NCBI RefSeq assembly: GCF_013141715.1
Contig: NZ_WHOA01000241.1
Location: 467,422-531,421, forward strand
Direction: 5' to 3'
From: Paenibacillus phytorum
Lineage (GTDB): Bacteria; Bacillota; Bacilli; Paenibacillales; NBRC-103111
DNA length: 64,000 bases
This document shows, piece after piece, positions 39,818-48,622 of the stretch (positions are counted from its first letter, which is position 1; every line of letters starts with the position of its first letter). The notes under the pieces are model-generated. The model was given only the letters and a program-made list of their open reading frames with translations, was not told the origin of the DNA and ran no database searches. A program made the translations under genes and the position numbers.

Positions 39818-40215
39818 GGGCGGTATGAAATCACACTTCATGCATTTTGTGCATCAAAATTTGGCATTGAACACCCTTTGGAGGGATTACCTGCAAAATG
39901 TGCAGTTAATTTCGCCTCAAAAGGCTCAAACGGAGTATATCGGGTGAATTTGATGTAGGAAATGCAGGTAATTCATGAGAGAAGAGTAGCTCACGTGAAA
40001 TTTACTGCATGTTTTACAGCAAATATTGTTCGAATACTCCAACGGGAACAGGGAATTAGTTGTTGTTGCAGTGGCAGTTACTTTTGAATTTTGGCTAGTG
40101 GGATGATTTAAGGGGAGTTTGAGAGAGGCGTTTAAAGTATAAGCAGGGAAAATCTACCAAAAGAACGAATCTAAATAAGATAATTCTAACGATTAAACAA
40201 GGAGCGAAAGTACAT
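39818..40215. other. 398-bp gene-free region with inverted-repeat motif
   Basis: No gene is seen. ATTACCTGCA (39886-39895) and TGCAGGTAAT (39963-39972) form perfect 10-bp arms 67 bases apart. TGTGCAG (39899-39905) and TTTACTGCATG (40001-40011) are related variants. This may be a family of short Paenibacillus-type intergenic repeats; copy number cannot be judged from one window. Confidence 0.5.
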
Positions 40216-40743
40216 ATGCGCGATACACCTAATCTTCTACTAATCACAGACATACCAGGCTATGCGCCTCAAATTAGCAGGCTAATGTCCATGATGAATT
40301 ACGCCAGATTTACAACACTGAGAAGTGTGGAAGGACTCACAACCGAGCATTTAGACTACACAATCGACGAGACAAGCAACTCCATCGGCTCTTTGCTGCT
40401 ACACTTCGCTGCTGTCGAGGTTGCTTATCAGCTGGAGACATTTGAGCTTCGTGACTTGAACGAGGAAGAAATGAAAATCTGGGGAGCAGCCCTCGAGCTT
40501 GGGGATCAAGGAAGAGCCCAAATTAAAGGAAATAACCTCGACTATTATCTCAACATCTTGAGCGAGGTTCGCAGCAAAACGTATGATGTTTTCAAGACGA
40601 AGACAGATGATTGGTTATATGAGGAGCATCCATTCTGGCAAAACCAGCCTGCTAACCATTATTTCATGTGGTACCACGTGTTTGAGGATGAGATTAATCA
40701 TCGGGGACAGATTCGTTGGATGAGAAAACGACTTCCGGTATAA
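40216..40743 (+). CDS. DinB-like (DUF664) four-helix protein
   Basis: A 175-residue protein of the DinB/YfiT superfamily. Three likely metal-ligand His residues are visible: LLLHFAAVEVAYQ (about residue 60), MWYHVFEDEINHRGQIRWMRKR (about 155 and 163). Members bind Ni or Zn; some are bacillithiol- or mycothiol-dependent transferases, most are uncharacterised. RBS AAGGAGCG. It precedes an AHSA1-like gene by 37 bases on the same strand, and the two probably share a transcript. Confidence 0.78.
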   Translation: MRDTPNLLLITDIPGYAPQISRLMSMMNYARFTTLRSVEGLTTEHLDYTIDETSNSIGSLLLHFAAVEVAYQLETFELRDLNEEEMKIWGAALELGDQGRAQIKGNNLDYYLNILSEVRSKTYDVFKTKTDDWLYEEHPFWQNQPANHYFMWYHVFEDEINHRGQIRWMRKRLPV

Positions 40744-40780
40744 AAGCGGTGAATTTTAACCCGATAGGAGGAAAGAAGAG

Positions 40781-41215
40781 ATGAATACCAACAAACAAGT
40801 TGGTCTGACCGCTTCGGTAGGCTTTCAAATTGGTGTTAGACGTACACTTCCCTTTTTTCAAGAAGAAGCTTGGGAACTGCTGACTTCAACACAAGGGAGA
40901 AAACTTTGGTTAGGTGATGCAGACTCGGTTGAGATTGTTAAAGATCATAAGTTTGTGACGCAAGAAGGAACGACGGGGGAATTTCGCGTGGTGAAGCCAT
41001 TGGAGCAACTTCGATTGACTTGGCAGCCTGCAGACTTTACCAATACGTCAACACTTCAAATTCGTCTGCTGCCTGCCGCTAGTTCAGGGAAAACAACGAT
41101 TAGCTTCCATCAAGAGAAGCTGGACAGTGCGGAGCAAAGAGATGAGATGAAAGCACATTGGGAAGAGGCTATCCGCGGATTACTAGCTCTTTCTGAGGAA
41201 AAGTCCATACGATGA
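40781..41215 (+). CDS. AHSA1/SRPBCC-domain protein
   Basis: A 144-residue START-like protein. The fold is suggested by TLPFFQEEAWELLTSTQGRKLWLG, GTTGEFRVVKPLEQLRLTWQP and the C-terminal helix MKAHWEEAIRGLLALSEE. The family binds hydrophobic ligands or acts as a chaperone cofactor-like module; the ligand is unknown. RBS ATAGGAGGAAAG. It overlaps the amj start by 4 bases (ATGA), which is a tight coupling between otherwise unrelated functions. Confidence 0.8.
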   Translation: MNTNKQVGLTASVGFQIGVRRTLPFFQEEAWELLTSTQGRKLWLGDADSVEIVKDHKFVTQEGTTGEFRVVKPLEQLRLTWQPADFTNTSTLQIRLLPAASSGKTTISFHQEKLDSAEQRDEMKAHWEEAIRGLLALSEEKSIR

Positions 41216-42009
41216 CTAACACGCTAATACTGGTCTTCATTCTGACGATGATTATCCATACAGCAGAAACGTTATCATACTCAATTCGGTTCGCTGGGGT
41301 ACAAGTAAACAAGCTGGCAGTGGCACTCTCTTTAGTCGGTATTGTCGTCCTTGTTTCGCGCACAGCGAATTTAATTCAGGCGCCAATGACTGCACACTTC
41401 GTTGATTTTGCTAAGTTCGAACCGACCTTCGATTTGGAACGATATCTGCGAATCAGTTTATTCGCTTCATCGATTGGGACACTGATTGCGATTGCTTTAT
41501 TCCCATCTTTTATCAATCTTAGCGTTCGAGTCATTTCCCGGTTGGAAATTGCAGGATCGATTCCGAAACTCATAACGAGTGTAACGGTGACGCAGTTGAA
41601 GAACACGAAAAAATATTTGAAGAAGCCGAACGTCAAGCTGTTGAGCCAATTCCGTTATTTGGGGATTCCAAAGCGATTCCTTTTGATTAATATTATGGTG
41701 ACAGCTTTCTATTCGGTTGGTGTACTTTCTTCCTTATATGCCGCGCATTTATTACCTGAATTTGCAACGACAGCGTCGCAAGCATCTGGACTTATTAACG
41801 GGATTGCTACTATTTTGCTTACCATATTCATAGATCCGCAGTTAGGTCTTATCACGGACAAAGCACTGCATGACGAATCGCAACGTAGACAGCTAGGTAA
41901 GATCTATGCACTGCTCATGACATCTCGATTTCTGGGAACGCTGCTAGCGCAAGTTTTCCTTATTCCGTCTGCTCATTTTATTGGATGGATGGTCAAATGG
42001 TTTTTCTAA
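41212..42009 (+). CDS. amj: Lipid II flippase Amj
   Basis: A 265-residue integral membrane protein of the Amj/YdaH (DUF2837) family. Matching features are MIIHTAETLSYSIRFAGVQVNKLAVALSL near the start, VLVSRTANLIQAPMTAHFVD (about 45-65) and the C-terminal ASGLINGIATILLTIFIDPQLGLITDKAL with six or so hydrophobic segments. In B. subtilis Amj moves lipid II across the membrane as a substitute for MurJ and is induced by envelope stress. The ATG overlaps the preceding AHSA1-like stop by 4 bases. Confidence 0.85.
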   Translation: MTNTLILVFILTMIIHTAETLSYSIRFAGVQVNKLAVALSLVGIVVLVSRTANLIQAPMTAHFVDFAKFEPTFDLERYLRISLFASSIGTLIAIALFPSFINLSVRVISRLEIAGSIPKLITSVTVTQLKNTKKYLKKPNVKLLSQFRYLGIPKRFLLINIMVTAFYSVGVLSSLYAAHLLPEFATTASQASGLINGIATILLTIFIDPQLGLITDKALHDESQRRQLGKIYALLMTSRFLGTLLAQVFLIPSAHFIGWMVKWFF

Positions 42010-42093
42010 TTGTTCGATTTCCTTTCCTTCATAGAGCTTGCTTGGTATAATTACAAATATCATAGGAGCGCAGCTAGAAATGGAGCCATAGTA

Positions 42094-42972
42094 ATGAAGA
42101 AGTTCAAGAAATTTTATATCGAAATTACAAGTGTTTGTAACTTGGCCTGCACCTTCTGCCCACAAACGAAGCGCCAAGCTAATTTTATCAAAATCGATAC
42201 TTTTAACAATATATTAGATCAGATCAAGCCGCACACGGATCACATTTATTTGCATGTCAAAGGGGAACCTTTACTGCATCCGAAGATTGACGAGCTGCTG
42301 GATTTGAGCCATGAGAAAGGCTTCAAGGTCAATATCACAACTAACGGTACACTGATTAACAAAAATAGACACAAGCTGCTGGATAAACCGGCGCTGCGGC
42401 AAATGAATTTCTCCTTGCACAGCTTTGATGGCCACGAAGGATCTGAGGATAAAGAAGGATATGTCACGAGTATCCTGCGATTTGCTAAGGAAATCGTTGC
42501 CAAGTCCAATGTGATTATCTCATTCCGTTTATGGAATCTAGATACGGACAATCAGACGAATCAAGAACGACAGCGAAACCGTGAAGTGCTGGAATTGCTC
42601 GAGAAAGAGTTCGAACTTGATTACAAAATCGATGAGAAATTCGTTCGCGGTACTGGTGTTAAGTTGGCCGATCGCGTCTATCTGAATCAGGATCATGAGT
42701 TCCAATGGCCGGATTTGAAGGCGGAAGAAATTGAAGGGCCGGGCTTCTGTCACGCACTGCGGAATCAAGCAGGTATTCTTGTTGATGGCACTGTGATTCC
42801 TTGTTGTCTAGATGGGGAAGGGGTCATTAATCTGGGCAATATCAACCAAACGCCTTTCTCCGAAATCGTAGAGGGTGAACGGGCGAACCGATTGTTCGAG
42901 GGCTTTTCCAGACGTGAAGTTGTCGAGGAATTATGCCGCAAATGCGGATATCGCGAACGTTTTAGTATGTAA
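42094..42972 (+). CDS. Radical SAM/SPASM domain protein
   Basis: A 292-residue radical SAM enzyme. The [4Fe-4S]-SAM motif CNLACTFC lies at about residues 14-21; the GEPLLHP element (about 54) and NITTNGTLI (about 75) support the fold. A C-terminal SPASM-type Cys set is visible (GFCHALRNQAG, VIPCCLDGEG, LCRKCGYRE). Such enzymes modify peptides, cofactors or nucleotides; no precursor peptide gene is evident nearby. ATG 42094 follows GGAG; the longer frame from TTG 42010 lacks a site. It lies 84 bases after amj, with a terminator behind it. Confidence 0.8.
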   Translation: MKKFKKFYIEITSVCNLACTFCPQTKRQANFIKIDTFNNILDQIKPHTDHIYLHVKGEPLLHPKIDELLDLSHEKGFKVNITTNGTLINKNRHKLLDKPALRQMNFSLHSFDGHEGSEDKEGYVTSILRFAKEIVAKSNVIISFRLWNLDTDNQTNQERQRNREVLELLEKEFELDYKIDEKFVRGTGVKLADRVYLNQDHEFQWPDLKAEEIEGPGFCHALRNQAGILVDGTVIPCCLDGEGVINLGNINQTPFSEIVEGERANRLFEGFSRREVVEELCRKCGYRERFSM

Positions 42973-42980
42973 AATAGGAG

Positions 42981-43019
42981 AGCTCATTCTAACGGCGTGT
43001 GTGCTGGGGAATGAGCTTT
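42981..43019 (+). terminator. Rho-independent terminator
   Basis: AGCTCATTC / GAATGAGCT with a 19-base loop and a TTTTTT tail ends the radical SAM transcript. Confidence 0.82.
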
Positions 43020-43116
43020 TTTCTTATGTTTCTATTTCTAGCGATTCTTTGCTTTTAATCAGCATTCGTGGGATAATATAAGTTTGATTCGATTCTATTT
43101 GTTGGGGGCACATTAC

Positions 43117-45063
43117 GTGGGACGTTATCCATTTGCATATGATCACGCGCAGCCATTCATGCAGCAGGTTTCTGACTGGATTGCGGATATATTTTATGAA
43201 GTTCTACCTGAAGCGGGTTTCGAGGTGCGTGACGAACAGATTTACATGGCGTTCCAGTTAGAACGAGCTTTTGCTGAGAAATCGACCATTTTTGCGGAAG
43301 CAGGGGTGGGTACGGGGAAAACGCTTGTCTATTTATTGTATGCGATATGCTACTCGCGTTTCATGAAAAAACCGGCTATCATCGCTTGTGCGGATGAATC
43401 TTTGATTGAACAATTGGTCAAGCCAGGTGGTGATATTGATAAAATATCGCGTCACTTGGACCTCGTGATTGATGCGCGGCTTGCCAAATCGCCTGACCAA
43501 TACGTATGTCTCGTCAAGCTTGATGAGGCGCGATTCGGACACGAGGATACCGGCATATATAGAGAGCTGCATGAAGGACTTCCTGACTTCGTTCATACAC
43601 GTGAAGCGATGCAAACCTTCCATGCTTATGGGGACCGTAAAAACTACCCGCACCTGAATGATGAACAGTGGCACAAGGTAAGTTGGGATGCCTATCAGGA
43701 TTGTTTCGTCTGTGATAAGCGCCATCGCTGCGGCCAAACGTTATCTCGTGAAGCGTATCGACGTTCGGCGGATCTGATTATCTGCTCGCATGATTTCTAC
43801 ATGGAACATGTATGGACGTACGACGGAAGAAAGCGTGAAGGTCAGCTTCCTTTACTGCCGGATCATTGTACGGTTGTTTTCGATGAAGGTCATCTGATGG
43901 AATCGGCTGCTCAGAAAGCACTAACGTACAAGCTGAAGCATATGGTGTTCGAGGAATTAGTGATCCGTTTGTTAAAAGGGGAAGTACGCGAGACGTTAGC
44001 CGTCTGTATTGATCAGGCCATTGAGCAAAGCGAGCTCATGTTCGAAGTGCTTGAAAGCTGCTGTCAACCTATTGTTGGATCGGATCGTAAGCAGATTGTC
44101 ATCAATGACCGATTGCTGCGAGAAATCCACCGGTTAAGTGATATTTTATCGGAGATTGAAGAGGAGCTTGTCTTTGAAGGTGAAATGTTCACATTAAACG
44201 ACTACCAGCTTAAGATCGTGGAAGAACATTTGGAAATGATGCAGAAAGCACTGGCTTTGTTCCGCAATGATCAAACCTTCATTTGTTGGGCCACTGAAAG
44301 CATAACAGGTCTCAGCCTAGTAATTATGCCAAGAACCGTGAAAGAAGTGCTGAAAGAACACGTGTTTTCATCCAAAATGCCAATCGTTTTCTCATCGGCT
44401 ACGCTGTCGGTTGAGGGTTCATTCGATTATGTGGCTAATAGTTTGGGCCTCGATAAGTATCTATCATTCTCTGTAGATTCTCCTTTTGATTATGCAGAGC
44501 GGATGGAAGTCATCGCACCCAAATGGGAGTCTGGCGGTACGTTTCAAGAAAAGATGGAATCCGCGGTTCAGTTGTTAAAAAGAACAGAAGGAAGAGCGCT
44601 TATTCTGTTCCCAACCCACGAAGAGCTGCAGCGGTTTAAGCGAGAAATCAAAGGTCGTTCGGATTCTTCAGAACTGACGTTCTTGTTTGAGGGAGATCAA
44701 GAAATCAGCCATTTGATTGCCTCTTTCCAGGGGGATGAGCACAGCGTGTTGTCTGCTGTCACCCTATGGGAAGGACTCGATATACCGGGTCCTTCGTTGT
44801 CTAATGTCATAGTCTGGTCGCTGCCGTTTCCTCCACAAGATCCCGTATTCAATGCGAAGCGTCAAGCTTCAACCTCGCCGTACGAAGAGGTTGATATTCC
44901 TTACATGCTGTTAAGGCTCAGACAGGGGATTGGGCGCTTGATTCGTACTCGCGAAGATAGTGGAATTATTGCCATCTTCAATGATGAACTGCACGATAAC
45001 GTGGTGCTTCGCGAGCACATTGTTCGCATACTACCCGCTGGTGTAACGCTGAAGAGCGAGTAA
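43117..45063 (+). CDS. DinG/XPD-like superfamily 2 DNA helicase with Fe-S cluster
   Basis: A helicase of about 648 residues. Motif I is GVGTGKTL, motif II the DEGH box (VVFDEGHLME), motif VI QGIGRLIRT. Four cysteines for an Fe-S cluster lie between motifs I and II (Cys131 in YVCLVK, then DCFVC and RCG), as in DinG, YoaA and XPD. These are 5'-3' helicases that unwind R-loops or D-loops and repair forks. The start is uncertain: GTG 43117 has GGGGGC upstream, while TTG 43084 has only a weak site. It is monocistronic and convergent with the SgrR-like gene. Confidence 0.85.
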   Translation: MGRYPFAYDHAQPFMQQVSDWIADIFYEVLPEAGFEVRDEQIYMAFQLERAFAEKSTIFAEAGVGTGKTLVYLLYAICYSRFMKKPAIIACADESLIEQLVKPGGDIDKISRHLDLVIDARLAKSPDQYVCLVKLDEARFGHEDTGIYRELHEGLPDFVHTREAMQTFHAYGDRKNYPHLNDEQWHKVSWDAYQDCFVCDKRHRCGQTLSREAYRRSADLIICSHDFYMEHVWTYDGRKREGQLPLLPDHCTVVFDEGHLMESAAQKALTYKLKHMVFEELVIRLLKGEVRETLAVCIDQAIEQSELMFEVLESCCQPIVGSDRKQIVINDRLLREIHRLSDILSEIEEELVFEGEMFTLNDYQLKIVEEHLEMMQKALALFRNDQTFICWATESITGLSLVIMPRTVKEVLKEHVFSSKMPIVFSSATLSVEGSFDYVANSLGLDKYLSFSVDSPFDYAERMEVIAPKWESGGTFQEKMESAVQLLKRTEGRALILFPTHEELQRFKREIKGRSDSSELTFLFEGDQEISHLIASFQGDEHSVLSAVTLWEGLDIPGPSLSNVIVWSLPFPPQDPVFNAKRQASTSPYEEVDIPYMLLRLRQGIGRLIRTREDSGIIAIFNDELHDNVVLREHIVRILPAGVTLKSE

Positions 45064-45081
45064 TTTACTTCAAGGTTGGTT

Positions 45082-46881
45082 CTAGGTGAACCAAATGTCG
45101 CGAAATCGCACCCAACCAAGCGAGTCGAGGGAGATGCCGCGAATCGATGGATGGTAAGCGGTTTTGAGATGTTTTCGATATAGAAATAGCAGGCTGTGGC
45201 GCTGCTTGAGCTGGGATTCCAACTGCTCGAGCAGCGCCATTCTGCGTTTCGGGTCGGACTCGGAACGCAGCAATTGTAAGCTGTCATCGAGCATGGTCTG
45301 CACTTCAGGCGCAGCATGCTGCCGCATGCTCTTGTACATATCGTAGAGCCTCAGCTCGCGATGCTCGTCTAGCATGACGGCAAAGAGCAACAGATCTGCC
45401 GTCATGCGCAGCTCGCCCTTGAATTCTTCAGCTGGAATGAACAGGATTTCCAGAGTGATTCCGGACATTGCGTACATTTTCTGCAAGAGGAGCGCATCCT
45501 GCTCATATTGCGGGATGGTCGCCAGCTTCAGTACGTCACCCTGGTAGCCGGAAGCTGCTAGCAGCTTCTCGACTTCAATGGGCTTTCCCGTCGTGCTAAT
45601 TACATGATTGGAACGATCCGTATCTTGTTCTGGCAGTAAGAAGAAACTGCTTGCCGCTTCAATGACATCACCAGAGAGCTGTTCCAGCAAATAGGGTTGA
45701 TCCAATGCTAAGTTAAGTGCCTCGCGAATCAATGGATTCTTTAACGGTCCATCTTTCAATTCATTCACCGTCATGAATTTCGTCGTCATGCCAGATTGCC
45801 GTACTTGCTGCCAACGCTGCGCTTCCATGTCTGAAATTCGCACATTGTGCATGACTTGGAAAGGCTGTCTTTGAGCTGATAATTCCGTCTGTTCATTCTC
45901 CGGCAATGTCCACACTTCGACCCGATCCAAGAACCCACGTCCCTGAAAATAAGCAGGGAATGCCTCCAAGATCCATATCCCTTGCTCATGTCCAATTAGT
46001 CGGAATGGTCCTGTGCCAATGGGCGACTTATCCATCAGTCCGCCCGCTGCTTCACAGACATCTGCTGGTACGATAGAAGCGCGATTGGTAGTTAAGAATC
46101 CGAGAAATAATTCATTGCGTTCAGACAGTTGAATGCAAACTGTTGTTTCATTTGGTGTTGTAATGTCAATGATGCCCGCATAAGCCCAGCTATACAGACC
46201 ACGCGGCGCTAAGCGCCCAAGCCGTTCAAGTGAATATTTCACATCACTCGCCAGCATTTCGTGGCCATGATGAAACTGCACACCTTTCCGAAGATAGAAG
46301 GTCCATAAGGTGCGAGAAGCATCTACATCCCACGCATGTGCAAGATGCGGCAGGATCTGATCTCCTTTGGCATCCATCCGAACGAGTCCATCGAAGAGCT
46401 GGTTCACCAGATGGGATTCCCCGGCATAATGGATGGCTGCAGGGTCTAAGGCGTGAATCGTTTGCGTAAGTGGGAATCTCAAAATATCCGTTCGCCGCTG
46501 GCCTTGCACTTCAGACCGAAAGCCGAATTGCCCTGACAACCAAACTTGGAATTGTTCCCGTAGGGAAGAAGCATGTTCAGCTGCTTGCAGCAGTTCAAGT
46601 GCAGAATGCAAATCCTGTTTCGCGACCAATTCCTTAGCTTCCTCCAGAAGCATATCTTCTTTGCGCGCATGGAAAATAAGAGTTGAGCGATTGCCTCGGC
46701 CTTTCTTTGGCAGCCAAGTGAGCCACTGCTCCTGTTGCATTCGCTTGAGAAGCAGCACCATATTGCGGTGCGTACAGTCCAAATGTAACGCTAGCTCCTG
46801 TAGCGTTATTTCGAGTGGATGTTCTTCATGGACCTGGGGGAATGAGCGTCGAAGTGTTAAATAATGCTTGCGTATTTTCAC
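45082..46881 (-). CDS. SgrR-family regulator (HTH fused to a solute-binding domain)
   Basis: A 599-residue cytosolic protein with an N-terminal SgrR-type winged helix (about 1-75; LTLQELALHLDCTHRNMVLLLKRMQ) fused to an SBP_bac_5 domain (about 130-560; ALDPAAIHYAGESHLVNQLFDGLVR, LRKGVQFHHGHEMLASDVKYSLERL, IGTGPFRLIG). No signal peptide is present, so the binding domain acts as an internal ligand sensor. E. coli SgrR senses sugar-phosphate stress; Bacillales relatives are mostly uncharacterised. It is divergent from the DUF4173 gene. Confidence 0.85.
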   Translation of the reverse strand: MKIRKHYLTLRRSFPQVHEEHPLEITLQELALHLDCTHRNMVLLLKRMQQEQWLTWLPKKGRGNRSTLIFHARKEDMLLEEAKELVAKQDLHSALELLQAAEHASSLREQFQVWLSGQFGFRSEVQGQRRTDILRFPLTQTIHALDPAAIHYAGESHLVNQLFDGLVRMDAKGDQILPHLAHAWDVDASRTLWTFYLRKGVQFHHGHEMLASDVKYSLERLGRLAPRGLYSWAYAGIIDITTPNETTVCIQLSERNELFLGFLTTNRASIVPADVCEAAGGLMDKSPIGTGPFRLIGHEQGIWILEAFPAYFQGRGFLDRVEVWTLPENEQTELSAQRQPFQVMHNVRISDMEAQRWQQVRQSGMTTKFMTVNELKDGPLKNPLIREALNLALDQPYLLEQLSGDVIEAASSFFLLPEQDTDRSNHVISTTGKPIEVEKLLAASGYQGDVLKLATIPQYEQDALLLQKMYAMSGITLEILFIPAEEFKGELRMTADLLLFAVMLDEHRELRLYDMYKSMRQHAAPEVQTMLDDSLQLLRSESDPKRRMALLEQLESQLKQRHSLLFLYRKHLKTAYHPSIRGISLDSLGWVRFRDIWFT

Positions 46882-47024
46882 CCTTTAACCTCCGGAATAA
46901 AATATGAAATTATGAAAATTAAACTTACACTTTTTGTTCTTGTTTTACAGGTTACAATAAAGGGCAGGAAATAACAAATGCTTTTGCTGCCTTACCATTT
47001 GTAAAACAAAGGAGAAAAAGTCCA

Positions 47025-48527
47025 ATGAGAGATCCTGCTCCATGGCAAAGAAAATACGGTTTAATGCTTATGTACGCATGTTTATTTGGTTTCATGGTTC
47101 AATACATGTTTATTGACCATGCCGCCGGCATCTCTGTTCTCATTAGTGTGGCTGGCTTTTACAGCCTTTACTTTTACGCCATAAAAGGAAGATTAGGCGG
47201 TTTTGAGCCGTGGGAAGGACAAAATAAAGCGGGTTGGTTCCTTCTGGCTCCAGTTGTATTACTCGCTATGACGTATACATTGTTTGCTAACATTCTGTTC
47301 CATACGCTTAATTTGCTTGCCTTACCCATATGCATTGCGATGCAGACGATTGTCTTATCACGCAATAGTAAGCATGCATGGTATCACGCTACATTCCTGC
47401 AGGATCTGCTGAGACATTGCTTTGGCAGGCCGCTAGCTTACTTGTCTGTACCTTTTGGGATGATCAAAGCTTGGCTGCCGAGTAGAAAGACCGAAAAAGA
47501 GTCTACTTGGGGAAAGATGGGGAAAGTGGGTGCAGGTCTCTTGTTGGCAGCCCCCATATTATTCATCGTTATTGGATTGTTATCTTCCGCGGATCGAGTT
47601 TTTCAATCTTGGATGGCCGAAATCCCGCATTGGTTCAACGGAATATCTATTGCTGAGGGGATTGTACGAACCGGCATGGGGATTGCAATAACCCTATACA
47701 CGTTCTGCTATTTATGGGGAATTCTTTTTCCAAAAGTCATCGAAGTCAGCCAAACGCCTCAAGAGTTTAGTGAGGAATCAGCCGCTGTGAGCAAAAAGTT
47801 TCTGATTGATCCAATAACAGCCGGTACTTTGCTGGTGTGTGTCAATGTCGTCTACGTGCTGTTTGCTATCATTCAGTTCTCCTATTTATTCGGAGCAGCG
47901 AATGGGTTTTTACCAAATGGTGTTCTCTATGCGGAGTACGCGCGAAGAGGGTTTGCTGAGCTTGTTGCCGTCGCTATCATCAATATTTCGCTGCTTTTTC
48001 CAGGTTTGCACTGGATCCGCCGCAGTAGTCACGTTGGTGAAACCATTCGAAAATGGCTGCTGACGATGCTCGTCGGATGCACGATCGTGATGCTCATTTC
48101 CGCTTATGGAAGGCTTTCGTTGTATGAAGAGGCGTATGGCTTCACGCAAACGAGATTACTTGTTCATGGTTTCATGATTTTCTTAGGCGTTCTGTTTATC
48201 ATTGCTTTGTTCCGAATCTGGATGGAGCGGATGTCCTTGTCAAAAGCTGTTATCACAACGGCAATCCTGGCCTATCTGGTGATGAATTATATGAATATTG
48301 AACAACGAATCGTCATCAACAACATGGAGCGGTACGAAAGAACGGGAATCATCGACCTTGAGTATCTGGGGAGACTCTCAACCGACGTGGTCCCGCCACT
48401 CAAGGAACTGCAAGCCAAGCACCCTGAGTTGGTGTCGATACAAGCAACCATAGATCGCGTTAAAGCTGATTCCGGAGACTATTCATGGCCTTCCTGGAAT
48501 CTATCCAAGTATCAAGCAAGACGGTAA
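47025..48527 (+). CDS. DUF4173 polytopic membrane protein
   Basis: A 500-residue protein with roughly 11-12 hydrophobic segments over residues 10-430 and a soluble C-terminal tail (about 430-500). The motif FDLEYLGRLSTDVVPPL-like stretch near residue 450 and NMERYERTGIIDL are typical of DUF4153/DUF4173. Function of the family is unknown; some members accompany sensor or efflux genes. RBS is AAAGGAG. It is divergent from the SgrR-like regulator, which might control it. Confidence 0.78.
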   Translation: MRDPAPWQRKYGLMLMYACLFGFMVQYMFIDHAAGISVLISVAGFYSLYFYAIKGRLGGFEPWEGQNKAGWFLLAPVVLLAMTYTLFANILFHTLNLLALPICIAMQTIVLSRNSKHAWYHATFLQDLLRHCFGRPLAYLSVPFGMIKAWLPSRKTEKESTWGKMGKVGAGLLLAAPILFIVIGLLSSADRVFQSWMAEIPHWFNGISIAEGIVRTGMGIAITLYTFCYLWGILFPKVIEVSQTPQEFSEESAAVSKKFLIDPITAGTLLVCVNVVYVLFAIIQFSYLFGAANGFLPNGVLYAEYARRGFAELVAVAIINISLLFPGLHWIRRSSHVGETIRKWLLTMLVGCTIVMLISAYGRLSLYEEAYGFTQTRLLVHGFMIFLGVLFIIALFRIWMERMSLSKAVITTAILAYLVMNYMNIEQRIVINNMERYERTGIIDLEYLGRLSTDVVPPLKELQAKHPELVSIQATIDRVKADSGDYSWPSWNLSKYQARR

Positions 48528-48622
48528 TTGTAAAATATTTCAAAACATTTCGTTTCGATCTCAAAACAGCTGGGTATAAATTCCTATCAACACAAAACCC
48601 AGACTTAGGAGGATGAAACGTT

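Noticed and set aside
42010..42093. Longer start of the radical SAM protein at TTG 42010
   Set aside because: No Shine-Dalgarno there; ATG 42094 has GGAG at proper spacing and begins at the normal start of the fold.
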